From Bog-756 sp052326605 (lineage in GTDB: Bacteria > Actinomycetota > Acidimicrobiia > Acidimicrobiales > RAAP-2), in assembly GCA_052326605.1 (NCBI GenBank), contig JBKQMB010000042.1, positions 21,520-85,519 on the forward strand: a DNA stretch of 64,000 nt, read 5' to 3'. The notes beneath the pieces were generated by a model. That model worked only from the letters and a program-made list of their open reading frames with translations, was not told the origin of the DNA and searched no databases. Positions 7,846 to 15,624 of this stretch are shown here, in pieces; within the stretch, counting starts at the first letter, position 1; each line of letters begins with the position of its first letter. The position numbers and the translations under genes were made by a program.

Positions 7846-9105
7846 CTAGCCGACCCGACCGACGCCGACGAAGCCACCGTCGGTCCGGACACCGGTGATA
7901 TGCACCGTGGCGCCCGTGTACGGCGCCTCGATCATCGAGCCGCCCCCGACGTACATGGCCACGTGCTCCGACCCTCCGGGGCCGTAGAAGAGCAGGTCGC
8001 CGGGCTCGATGTCGGCCAACGGAATGTGGGTGGTGTCGTCGTACTGCCCCCCCGAGTAGTGGGGGAGGCTGATCCCCACCTGGGCGTAGGCCCACTCGAC
8101 CAGGCCGGAGCAGTCGAAGCCGGCCGGGGTGGAGCCACCCCACACGTAGGGCACGCCGATCATGGTCTCGGCAGCCTGTACGGCACCGGCGGCACCGGCG
8201 GCCAGAGGCGGCGGAGGCGCGGAGGGTACCGAGGGGGCCGAGACGCCGCCGCTCGATGAGCCTCCGCCACTGCCGCCGCTCGTGGTGGCGTTGGTGATGG
8301 TGCGGTTGGCGGCGGCATGGGCAGCAGAGGCGGTGGCGGCCTGGGCCTGTGCGGCCTGGGCGGCGGCGACCTTGGCATTGAATGCGGCGGTGGCGGCGGC
8401 CTGGGCGGCGGCGGCCTGGGCGGCCTGCTGCTGCGCGACCAGTGCCTGGATGTTGGCGTTGACGCTGTTGAGAGTGCCCTGGTATTGGCTGGCCAGAGCG
8501 GAGGCCTGGTTCTCTGCGCTGGACAGGGTGTCGAGCGCAGAGGTCTGCTGTGCCTGTTGCTGTTCAAGGGAGCTCTGCGCCGCCTGAAGCTGTGCCTGTG
8601 CCGTGTGGAGGTGATCGACGGTGGTCGTCACGTTGCCGGTGGCGATCGCCGAGTACTCCGAGCGGACGCCACTGGTGTTGACGTTCGATGTGAACATCTG
8701 GGTCACCTGGCTGCTGGTGCCACTGTTGGTGTAGTCGCTGATGGCCTGTACCCGCAGCTGGGCCTGGTCCTTGGCCACCGTGGCCTGGTCCGCGGCCATC
8801 TGGCTCTGGCTGGCGGCGATCTGGTCCTTCAACTGCGAGAGCTGATAGTCGGCCGAAGTGACCTGTCCGGTCAGCGCCTGCCGTTGGGCGTCGATGGACT
8901 GGATCTTGGCCGTGATGGCCGCAGCCTGCGCCTTGGCGTCGGAGATCTGATCGGCAGAGGCCGGCACCGAGGTGCAAATCACCGCCGAGGCCGCACCCAA
9001 AGCGGAGGCCATCGCGAGCAACGCAACTACCCGTCTACGCGGCTTGCTTCGTGCGGTTTGGCAGGCACCTGGCTCGGACGTCGAGTACTGCTCGGCGTGA
9101 GTCAT
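7846..9105 (-). CDS. Secreted NlpC/P60 peptidoglycan endopeptidase (RipA-like)
   Basis: 419 residues. The signal peptide (KPRRRVVALLAMASALGAAS core) probably ends at ASA before DQISDAKA. A long Gln/Ala-rich coiled coil of about 200 residues follows, then a Gly/Ser/Pro linker, then an NlpC/P60 domain. The catalytic Cys is in FDCSGLVEWAY, the His in EHVAMYVGGG and the third residue probably the Glu of MIEAPYTG. Such enzymes cut stem peptides between D-Glu and diaminopimelate at division sites, and the coiled coil acts as a regulatory arm. ATG 9105 is chosen because the signal peptide follows; an in-frame GTG at 9180 adds an unlikely 25-residue leader. Confidence 0.85.
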   Translation of the reverse strand: MTHAEQYSTSEPGACQTARSKPRRRVVALLAMASALGAASAVICTSVPASADQISDAKAQAAAITAKIQSIDAQRQALTGQVTSADYQLSQLKDQIAASQSQMAADQATVAKDQAQLRVQAISDYTNSGTSSQVTQMFTSNVNTSGVRSEYSAIATGNVTTTVDHLHTAQAQLQAAQSSLEQQQAQQTSALDTLSSAENQASALASQYQGTLNSVNANIQALVAQQQAAQAAAAQAAATAAFNAKVAAAQAAQAQAATASAAHAAANRTITNATTSGGSGGGSSSGGVSAPSVPSAPPPPLAAGAAGAVQAAETMIGVPYVWGGSTPAGFDCSGLVEWAYAQVGISLPHYSGGQYDDTTHIPLADIEPGDLLFYGPGGSEHVAMYVGGGSMIEAPYTGATVHITGVRTDGGFVGVGRVG

Positions 9106-9283
9106 ATGTGCATAGGTTCTACTCCAATCAGCGGGCCACCACAAGGACGCCCCCCCCTCGTGTGGCGCTGACCTGGACATTCACTGCCAAAGAATCGCCC
9201 CGGCACCCCGCCCCATCGACTGTTCCGGGTAGCGTCGCCGACTGCCGGTTCGATCGTCGGAGCATGAGTCGACACGGGCGGGG

Positions 9284-9289
9284 TAGGGT
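9284..9289 (+). promoter_or_regulatory. -10 box TAGGGT, leaderless start of the dienelactone hydrolase gene
   Basis: TAGGGT ends 8 nt before ATG 9298. This favours 9298 over the ATG at 9292, which would lie only 2 nt from the box. Confidence 0.45.
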
Positions 9290-9297
9290 CGATGCCC

Positions 9298-9990
9298 ATG
9301 GGTGAAATCATCGAATTTCCGAGCAATGGAAGCAGTGGCCACGGCTATATCGCAACCCCTGTTGACGGGGCGAATTCGACCTCGGGGATCATCGTCCTGC
9401 AGGAGTGGTGGGGTCTGGTGGACCAGATCAAGCGCACCTGTGATCGGTTCGCCGACGCCGGCTTCTCTGCCCTGGCCCCCGACCTGTATCACGGCACCAC
9501 CGTGCCGCTGACCGAGCCGGACGAGGCGGCCAAGGAGATGATGGCCCTCAAGATGGATTCGGCGGCGAAGGACCTGAGCGGTGCGGTGGACGAGTTGATC
9601 CGCCGCACCGGAAGATCACAGGTGGGCGTGATCGGATTCTGCATGGGAGGCGGCCTGGCACTGGTGCTGGCCACCCAGCGTCCCGGCGCGGTCAAGGCGG
9701 TGGTGCCGGCCTACGGCGTGATCCCCTGGGCGGACGCCCGCCCCGACTACTCGCGGCTGGACGCGGCGGTGCTGGGCCACGCTGCCGAGCAGGACGACTT
9801 CTTCACACCCGATGCGGCGCGTGCGCTGGAGGCGGAGCTGCGCGGCCTCGGCAAGGATGTCGAATTCCACCACTACCCGGGGGTGGGCCACGCCTTCTTC
9901 AATGACGAACGGCCCGAGGCCTACGACCATGACTCCGCCGAGCTCCTCTGGGACCGTACCGTCGCCTTCTTCCGTGAGCGGCTGAACTGA
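9298..9990 (+). CDS. Dienelactone hydrolase family protein
   Basis: 230-residue alpha/beta hydrolase. The catalytic triad is Cys in GFCMGGGLAL, Asp in AAEQDDFF and His in GVGHAFFN, the Cys-Asp-His set of carboxymethylenebutenolidase. The N-terminal IIVLQEWWGL supplies the conserved Glu region. It could open lactone rings in aromatic catabolism, but many family members in actinobacteria have no known substrate and no ring-cleavage genes are nearby. The next gene starts 6 nt downstream, suggesting a two-gene operon. Confidence 0.85.
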   Translation: MGEIIEFPSNGSSGHGYIATPVDGANSTSGIIVLQEWWGLVDQIKRTCDRFADAGFSALAPDLYHGTTVPLTEPDEAAKEMMALKMDSAAKDLSGAVDELIRRTGRSQVGVIGFCMGGGLALVLATQRPGAVKAVVPAYGVIPWADARPDYSRLDAAVLGHAAEQDDFFTPDAARALEAELRGLGKDVEFHHYPGVGHAFFNDERPEAYDHDSAELLWDRTVAFFRERLN

Positions 9991-9996
9991 GCCGGA

Positions 9997-11271
9997 GTGG
10001 CCGCGCCCGGTCTCGTCGATGAGTACCTGACCCTCGGCCTCCGGCTGGGTCGCCACATCGACGGGCTGGTGGACGCGTACTACGGCCCGCCCGATCGGGC
10101 CGGCGTGGTCGCCGCCGAGCCGGTGACGGCACCGGGGCGCCTGGTGGCCGAGGCCAAGGGTCTGATTGCCGCCATCGACGCAGGGGGGGAGCTCGACCGG
10201 TCGACCGTCGGCATCGGAGCCGTCGACGGTGCCGGCGCCCCGTCCGTCCGCCGGCACTGGCTGCGGGCGCAGGTCGTCGGGCTGTTGACCACGGCACGGC
10301 GACTCTCCGGGGAGTCGATCGGCTACGCCGACGAGGTGGAGGCCTGCTACGGGGTGCGCCCGACCCGGGTGGACGAGGAGGTCTTCTCGGATGCGCACCG
10401 CAGGCTCGACGGGGTGCTACCCGGCTCCGGTCCGCTCGCCGAGCGGCTGGTGGCGTGGCGGGAGTCGCACGCCGTGCCGGTGGACCGCCTGGGCGCGGCC
10501 ATCGATTCGCTGGCGCAGGACCTCCGCGAGCGGACGAAGCGCCTGTTCGGCCTGCCCGAGGGGGAGCACGTCGAGTTCGAGCTGGTCACGGGTCAGCCCT
10601 GGTCCGGGTTCAACTACTACCTGGGCGACCTGCAGAGCCGGGTGGCGGTCAACACCGACCTCCCGGTCCTGTCGACCGGGCTGGCCCACCTGGTGGCCCA
10701 TGAGTCGTACCCCGGGCACCACACTGAGCACGCCCGCAAGGAGGTCGGACTGGTCCGACGCCGGAGTTGGTGGGAGGAGTCCATCTTCCTGGTGGGCACC
10801 CCTCAGTGCCTGCTCGCCGAGGGCCTGGCCGATCTGGGCCTGGAGGTCGTGATGGGCCGACGGCCCGAGGCGGTGGTGGCCTCCCACCTGGCACCGCTCG
10901 GCATCCGCTACGACAGTGAGGTCGTCGCCGCGGTGTCCGAAGCCGGCGAGGCCCTGGGCGCCGTCCGACAGAACGCGGCCTTTCGCCTCCACGAGGACGG
11001 CGCCGACAGCGAGACCGTGACCGGCGAAGTGGCCCGATGGAGCCTGCTCTCGCCCGATCGGGCGGCCAAGGCGGTCGAGTTCCTGACCCATCCGACGTGG
11101 CGGGCCTACCTCACCTGCTACGTGGAAGGCCTGCCGCTGTGCCGGTCGTTCGTCCACGGCGACCCGGCACGGTTCGAGCGGCTCCTCTCGGAGCAGCTGA
11201 CCCCCGACGTGCTCCAGGACCAGATCGCGGCCGACCGGGCCCACTCCGTCACTCCGGCCCAACCGGTCTGA
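9997..11271 (+). CDS. DUF885-like putative zinc peptidase
   Basis: 424 residues with a GTG start 6 nt after the dienelactone hydrolase stop. The motif HESYPGHHTEH resembles the HExxPGHxxxxH zinc site of DUF885 proteins, and a Glu-rich helix (LLAEGLADLGLEV) could give a further ligand. No signal peptide, so it is cytoplasmic. Tandem placement with the hydrolase suggests co-expression. The peptidase function is inferred from the motif only. Confidence 0.65.
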   Translation: MAAPGLVDEYLTLGLRLGRHIDGLVDAYYGPPDRAGVVAAEPVTAPGRLVAEAKGLIAAIDAGGELDRSTVGIGAVDGAGAPSVRRHWLRAQVVGLLTTARRLSGESIGYADEVEACYGVRPTRVDEEVFSDAHRRLDGVLPGSGPLAERLVAWRESHAVPVDRLGAAIDSLAQDLRERTKRLFGLPEGEHVEFELVTGQPWSGFNYYLGDLQSRVAVNTDLPVLSTGLAHLVAHESYPGHHTEHARKEVGLVRRRSWWEESIFLVGTPQCLLAEGLADLGLEVVMGRRPEAVVASHLAPLGIRYDSEVVAAVSEAGEALGAVRQNAAFRLHEDGADSETVTGEVARWSLLSPDRAAKAVEFLTHPTWRAYLTCYVEGLPLCRSFVHGDPARFERLLSEQLTPDVLQDQIAADRAHSVTPAQPV

Positions 11272-11292
11272 CCGGACCCGCCGGCCTGCATT

Positions 11293-11321
11293 TTGGCCTG
11301 CCCCCGATTGGGCCGTACCAT
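11293..11321 (+). promoter_or_regulatory. Promoter of mcl (TTGGCC-17-TACCAT), leaderless
   Basis: -35-like TTGGCC, exactly 17 bp, then TACCAT, which ends 6 nt before the mcl ATG. One of the few boxes here with a recognisable -35 partner. Confidence 0.5.
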
Positions 11322-11327
11322 CGCGGT

Positions 11328-12266
11328 ATGTCCGAACGCTCCCGGTACCTGCCCCGCCGCTCCTGCATGTCATCACCAGGGTCGAACGAACGCTTTCTGG
11401 CCAAGGCACCCACCGTGCCGGCCGACATGAGCTTCCTCGACCTCGAGGACTCGGTGGCCCCGTCGGAGAAGGAGGCGGCCCGCGCCAAGGTGGCCGACGC
11501 CATCAAGAACCTCCCCTGGGACGACCGCGTGCTGTGTGTGCGGATCAATGCCTGGGACACCGAGTGGACCTACGGCGACGTGATCGAAGTGGTGTCCAAC
11601 GCCGGGGAGCGGCTCGACGAGCTGATGCTTCCCAAGGTGCAGACCGCAGCCGAGGTGGTCGCCCTCCACCTGTTGCTCTCCCAGGTGGAGAAGAAGTGCG
11701 GGCTTCCGGTCGGGCACATCGGGATCGAGGCCCAGATCGAGACCACCCGCGGGCTGATCAATGTCGAGGAGATCTGTGCGGCCTCGCCCCGCCTCGAGAC
11801 GATCATCTTCGGCCCGGCCGACTTCGCCGCCTCGATGGAGATGCCGGTCCTGACGGGCGGAGTGGCCATCCCCGAATACCCGGGTGACCACTTCAACTAT
11901 GTGTTCTCCAAGATCCTCATGGCCGGCAGGGCCAACGGGCTCCAGGTGATCGACGGCCCGTTCCTCAAGATCCGCGAGCTCGACAGCCTCCGCGATTTCT
12001 GCCAGCGCACCCGGGTGCTCGGCTACGACGGCAAGTGGGCTCTGACGCCCGACCAGGTGGGCGTGCTCAACGAGGTGTACTCGCCCACCCAGGAGCAGTT
12101 CGACAAGGCGTGGCACATCTTGGACGCCTACCGCAAGGCCACCGAGCATGACCGGGCCGGTGCGGTCATGTTCGGTGACGAGATGATCGACGAGGCGTCC
12201 CGCAAGATGGCGACCAAGTTCGTCACCCGTGGCGAGCGCGCCGGACTGAGCCGGTCGTCAGGCTGA
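11328..12266 (+). CDS. mcl: CoA-ester lyase, malyl-CoA/beta-methylmalyl-CoA lyase family
   Basis: 312-residue TIM-barrel protein of the HpcH/citrate-lyase-beta family. The expected active-site residues are present: Arg72 (CVRINAW), Glu138 (EAQIETTRG) and Asp165 (FGPADFAAS), the last two binding Mg2+. Family members cleave beta-methylmalyl-CoA to glyoxylate and propionyl-CoA or hydrolyse malyl-CoA. It converges on a methylsuccinyl-CoA dehydrogenase homologue, and a MaoC-type mesaconyl-CoA hydratase homologue lies 5 kb on; together these point to the ethylmalonyl-CoA pathway of acetyl-CoA assimilation. The start is fixed by a -10 box 6 nt upstream. Lyase versus thioesterase cannot be separated by eye. 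Confidence 0.8.
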   Translation: MSERSRYLPRRSCMSSPGSNERFLAKAPTVPADMSFLDLEDSVAPSEKEAARAKVADAIKNLPWDDRVLCVRINAWDTEWTYGDVIEVVSNAGERLDELMLPKVQTAAEVVALHLLLSQVEKKCGLPVGHIGIEAQIETTRGLINVEEICAASPRLETIIFGPADFAASMEMPVLTGGVAIPEYPGDHFNYVFSKILMAGRANGLQVIDGPFLKIRELDSLRDFCQRTRVLGYDGKWALTPDQVGVLNEVYSPTQEQFDKAWHILDAYRKATEHDRAGAVMFGDEMIDEASRKMATKFVTRGERAGLSRSSG

Positions 12267-12286
12267 AGCCGGCGAATCGGGGCCGG

Positions 12287-12304
12287 CGGGGCAGGAGCGC
12301 CCCG
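12287..12304. terminator. Hairpin between convergent mcl and mcd
   Basis: CGGGGC/GCCCCG, 6-bp perfect stem with a 6-nt loop, in a 39-bp gap. No T-run. Confidence 0.45.
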
Positions 12305-12305
12305 G

Positions 12306-13931
12306 TCAGCTGCCGGCGTTGCTCAACAGGCGGCGGGCGATCACCTTCAGGGCCAGGGTCTCGTCGGCGCCCTCGAAGATGGAGAGGACGCGGGCGTCGA
12401 CGAAGTACCGGCTGACCGGGAACTCCTCCGCGTAGCCCATGCCGCCGTGGATCTGCAGCGCCTCCCGCGTGACCCACTCGGCCGCCCGGCACACGTACGC
12501 CTTGATCATCGACGCTTCGAGCGTGCCCTCGCCCTTCGACATCAGGCGGGCCACCTCGTAGGAGAACTGCCGGCATGCCTGGATGAGCACGGCCATCCTT
12601 GCCAGCTTGGCCCGGGTCAGCTGATATTCGACGATGGGCGCCCCGAACACGACCCGGTTGCGGGCGTAGTCGAGGGCCGCCTCGTAGGAGGCCTGCATCA
12701 CCCCGAGGGCGCGGGCGGCGGTCTGCAGGCGCCCGTTCTCGAATCCCTGCATCTGCAGGTAGAAGCCCCTGCCCAGACCCCCGTCACCGCCGACAAGGTT
12801 GGCGTCGGGCACGAACCAGTTCTCGAAGGCCACCTCGTAGGAGTGCATCCCCCGGTAGCCGAGGGTGTCGATGGCCCGGCCCTCCATCCGTCCCGAGGAG
12901 TCCGACGGCCGCCCGTCGGACCCGGCCGCCTGGGTGAAGAGGAACCCGTGCCCGTCAGCCTGGGGCTTCTCCACCAGGAACAGGGAAAGGCCCCGGTGGG
13001 CCTTCGACTTGTCGGGATCGGTGCGGGCCAACAACATGACCACGTCGGAGCGGGCGGCGAAGGTGCACCAGGTCTTCACCCCGTTGATCAGCCAGCCGCC
13101 CGCGGTGGGCACCGCGGAGGTGACCACGCCGGCGACGTCCGACCCGTAGTCGGGCTCGGTCACGGCCACGGCCCCCATCACCTCGGCAGTGGCCAGCCGG
13201 GGCAGCCAGTGCTGCTTCTGCTCCTCGGTGCCGCCGTGGACGATGGCCCGGGTGAGGATCTCCGGCCGGGTGATGAGCGAGCCCCCGGCTCCCAGCGAGC
13301 CCCACGCCAGCTCTTCGGTGGCCACAACCATGGCCAGGTAGTCGGCCTCGCCACCGGTGGCGAACCCTCCGTACTCCTCGGGAACGGACATGCCGAAGCC
13401 GCCCATCTCCGCCATTCCCGTGATGATCTCCTCGGGGATGTCGGTGTTGGCCCGGTGGATGTGCTCTGCCCGCGGGCGGATCTGCTCGTCGGCGAAGCGG
13501 TGGAAGGTCTCGCGCACCAGCTCGAAGTCGGCATCGAGGTGGCGGGGACCCTGCTGTTCGGCCAGTGAGGCCAGGAAGTCCGGGCCTCGGTAGGTGGCCA
13601 CGAACTGCTCCGCGGGCGCCAACCAGTCGGCGCCGATGCCCCACTCCTTGGAGCGGCCGACGGTGCGGGACGCCAGGTCGGCCAGCGCGTCGGCGGTGAA
13701 GGCACAGGCGATCCGGGCCTCGATGTCCCCCTGCGCGCCGTAGGCGAGCACCGCGTCGGCGGTGCGGACGGCTGCGGCGGCATGGGCCACGTCGTAGGCG
13801 AGTACTTGGACCTCGTCGGGCCCCCCCGCCGCGGCCATGGAAGAGATCCCGGCATCGACGACTGCCTGGGCCACGGCGATGGCGTCGGCTGCTGCTGCGA
13901 GATCAGGTGAGGGGAGCGGTTCGGTGGTCAC
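12306..13931 (-). CDS. mcd: (2S)-methylsuccinyl-CoA dehydrogenase-like acyl-CoA dehydrogenase
   Basis: 541 residues: an Ala-rich helical N-terminal extension of about 130 residues followed by a complete acyl-CoA dehydrogenase core (FHRFADEQIRPRAEH; AVTEPDYGSDVAG; KTWCTFAARSDVVMLLARTD; LQIHGGMGYAEEFPVSRYF; IFEGADETLALKVIARRLL). Length, extension and motif order match, from memory, methylsuccinyl-CoA dehydrogenase of the ethylmalonyl-CoA pathway (about 547 residues), which oxidises methylsuccinyl-CoA to mesaconyl-CoA using FAD. Its position beside mcl supports this. GTG 13931 follows a TAACCT box by 6 nt. A different branched acyl-CoA substrate remains possible. Confidence 0.75.
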   Translation of the reverse strand: MTTEPLPSPDLAAAADAIAVAQAVVDAGISSMAAAGGPDEVQVLAYDVAHAAAAVRTADAVLAYGAQGDIEARIACAFTADALADLASRTVGRSKEWGIGADWLAPAEQFVATYRGPDFLASLAEQQGPRHLDADFELVRETFHRFADEQIRPRAEHIHRANTDIPEEIITGMAEMGGFGMSVPEEYGGFATGGEADYLAMVVATEELAWGSLGAGGSLITRPEILTRAIVHGGTEEQKQHWLPRLATAEVMGAVAVTEPDYGSDVAGVVTSAVPTAGGWLINGVKTWCTFAARSDVVMLLARTDPDKSKAHRGLSLFLVEKPQADGHGFLFTQAAGSDGRPSDSSGRMEGRAIDTLGYRGMHSYEVAFENWFVPDANLVGGDGGLGRGFYLQMQGFENGRLQTAARALGVMQASYEAALDYARNRVVFGAPIVEYQLTRAKLARMAVLIQACRQFSYEVARLMSKGEGTLEASMIKAYVCRAAEWVTREALQIHGGMGYAEEFPVSRYFVDARVLSIFEGADETLALKVIARRLLSNAGS

Positions 13932-13937
13932 CTCCCA

Positions 13938-13943
13938 AGGTTA
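13938..13943 (-). promoter_or_regulatory. -10 box TAACCT, leaderless mcd
   Basis: Minus-strand TAACCT lies 6 nt before GTG 13931. mcd therefore has its own promoter, independent of the methyltransferase gene 60 bp upstream. Confidence 0.45.
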
Positions 13944-13991
13944 CCGATCCGTGGATGGCGATCGGCACGGCCGTTCCCCTGGCGGGCAGCC

Positions 13992-14639
13992 TCAGCGTGC
14001 GGGCGCCTGGGCTACCACGGTCACCAGCGGGGGCAGCACCACGGGGTCGTCGCCGGGGTCGACGCCGGTCAGGACCTCGAGGTAGTCGGCCACCGGCCCC
14101 GGCCCGGCACCCGCAGGTGCCTCGGCCCAGGCGTCGACCGTGATCAGCCCGGCGTCGCGGGCCAGCGAGGGCAGTAGAGCGCCCACGTCGGGGTGGCGGG
14201 CCGACGGCATCGAAAACGGTTCGCCGCCGATCCGGCCGGCCGAGGTGATCGGCTCCTGGGCCACCACCCATCCTCCGGGACGCACGGAGGCGGCCATCCG
14301 GGCCAGCACCACCGAGGGGTCCACCACGTGGAGGAGCAGGAACCGGCAGAAGGCGAGGTCGACGGCTTCGGGGAGGCGGAGATCCTCGCCGGACTGGGTG
14401 ATGGCCAGCACCTGGCTGTGCGCGGCGGCGGCCTCCGCCACCTCGTCGCGCGCTTTGGGATCGCTGTCCACCGCGTAGACCCGGCCCTCGCGCCCGACGA
14501 TCTCGGCCAGCGCCACCGACACATCGCCCCCGCCGGCACCGACGTCGACGCACGTCCATCCGGGGCCGATGCCCAGCCGATCGAGAGCGGTGGCCAACGG
14601 TCGTCGGTAGACGTCGTCTCTCAGGCCCCGGAACTCCAT
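13992..14639 (-). CDS. Class I SAM-dependent methyltransferase
   Basis: 215 residues with a Rossmann methyltransferase core: motif I VDVGAGGGDVSVAL (31-44), acidic ribose-binding VYAVDSD, then LAFCRFLLLHVVDP and VRPGGWVVAQEP. The substrate region after the core is short. A second methyltransferase of similar layout is at 47.5 kb. It lies upstream of mcd on the same strand. Acceptor unknown. Confidence 0.78.
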   Translation of the reverse strand: MEFRGLRDDVYRRPLATALDRLGIGPGWTCVDVGAGGGDVSVALAEIVGREGRVYAVDSDPKARDEVAEAAAAHSQVLAITQSGEDLRLPEAVDLAFCRFLLLHVVDPSVVLARMAASVRPGGWVVAQEPITSAGRIGGEPFSMPSARHPDVGALLPSLARDAGLITVDAWAEAPAGAGPGPVADYLEVLTGVDPGDDPVVLPPLVTVVAQAPAR

Positions 14640-14645
14640 TGCGCC

Positions 14646-14651
14646 ACGTTA
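14646..14651 (-). promoter_or_regulatory. -10 box TAACGT, leaderless methyltransferase gene
   Basis: Minus-strand TAACGT is separated from ATG 14639 by 6 nt. Confidence 0.4.
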
Positions 14652-14776
14652 CCGGCCGCCGCCCGGGGGGTGGCAGGTGCTGCACGGGGCCAATCCCCCC
14701 GCCGGCAGGTTCCCGCTCGCAGCCATCGGGAGATCGGCCGCTGACCCCATCGAAATTCGCACCAGATCGGAGCCAG

Positions 14777-14782
14777 TAACCT
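14777..14782 (+). promoter_or_regulatory. -10 box TAACCT, leaderless GTG at 14791
   Basis: TAACCT ends 8 nt before the GTG. There is no Shine-Dalgarno sequence, and the box rules out longer in-frame starts upstream. Confidence 0.45.
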
Positions 14783-14790
14783 CACCTTCC

Positions 14791-15222
14791 GTGAGAGTGA
14801 CGATGATGTTGTGCGACGCTGCCCAGGTATCCGACGGCAAGCTCTATGTGCTGGGTGGTGGGTGGAGCATGACCGGGCCCGACCCGGTGCCCTCGGCCAT
14901 CGCACTCAAGATCGATGTGGGCTGGCACGAAGCCGAGGCGCCCCACCACTGGGAGCTCTTCCTCGAGGACGCGGACGGGCGCCCGGTCATGGTCGACACT
15001 CCCGACGGCGAGCATCCTGTCGAGGTGCGGGGGGAGTTCACCGTGGGGCGCCCTCCGGGCATCCCCGAGGGATCCCCGATCGACGTGGCGCTGGCCGTCA
15101 ACCTCGGCCCCCTGCCGCTGACCCCCGGCACCCGCTACACCTGGCGCATGGCCATCGATGGCGAGTCGCAGTCGGACTGGGTGCTGGGGTTCACGACGCG
15201 GCCACTTCCCGTCCAGGACTGA
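14791..15222 (+). CDS. Conserved actinobacterial protein of unknown function (DUF6941-like)
   Basis: 143 residues beginning MRVTMMLCDAAQVSDGKLYVLGGGWS, a conserved pattern I associate with the uncharacterised DUF6941 group (from memory, not checked). The rest is a beta-rich single domain with WELFLEDADGRP and ending in a strand-rich FTTRPLP. No signal peptide or membrane segment. First gene of a tight plus-strand run that continues through the GT-C-like protein, the MaoC hydratase and mutY. Function unknown. Confidence 0.7.
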   Translation: MRVTMMLCDAAQVSDGKLYVLGGGWSMTGPDPVPSAIALKIDVGWHEAEAPHHWELFLEDADGRPVMVDTPDGEHPVEVRGEFTVGRPPGIPEGSPIDVALAVNLGPLPLTPGTRYTWRMAIDGESQSDWVLGFTTRPLPVQD

Positions 15223-15231
15223 GCGAGGCCG

Positions 15232-15624
15232 GTGGCCGGGCTCGGCGCATCCCGGCTGAGTCGATGGTTCGCCGCAGGAGTGGTCGTCTCGGGGATTGCG
15301 GTCCTCGGGACGGTCGCCGTCCACACCACGTCGGCCTCCACGCTGGCCGCCCAGGCGGTGCAACGGTCAGCCGACCAGGCCAACGAACGCCTCTTCGACT
15401 GCCTTTCGGATCGGGCCCATCAACTGGTGTCCCCGTCCGAGCCCGTGCACATCCGGGGTGACGGCCTCGAGCAGGTCATCTACCTCGAAGGCTCCATTGC
15501 CGCCTGGGCCTCCCTGACGCCCGGCGACCAACCGGCCTCGGTGACGCTGGACCTCGCGTCAGGCAGCGGCCCCGGATCGTGCGGCGGCTTCGTGCTGACC
15601 GCCGAGCACACCGGCCGGCAATGA
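15232..15624 (+). CDS. Small membrane-anchored protein, unrecognised
   Basis: 130 residues with a GTG start 9 nt after the previous stop. One N-terminal hydrophobic segment (WFAAGVVVSGIAVLGTVAV) acts as an anchor or signal, followed by an extracytoplasmic domain with two Cys (LFDCLS and GSCGGF) that could form a disulfide. Its stop overlaps the start of the next gene in ATGA, so the two are translationally coupled. It may be a partner of that large membrane protein. No family recognised. Confidence 0.6.
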   Translation: MAGLGASRLSRWFAAGVVVSGIAVLGTVAVHTTSASTLAAQAVQRSADQANERLFDCLSDRAHQLVSPSEPVHIRGDGLEQVIYLEGSIAAWASLTPGDQPASVTLDLASGSGPGSCGGFVLTAEHTGRQ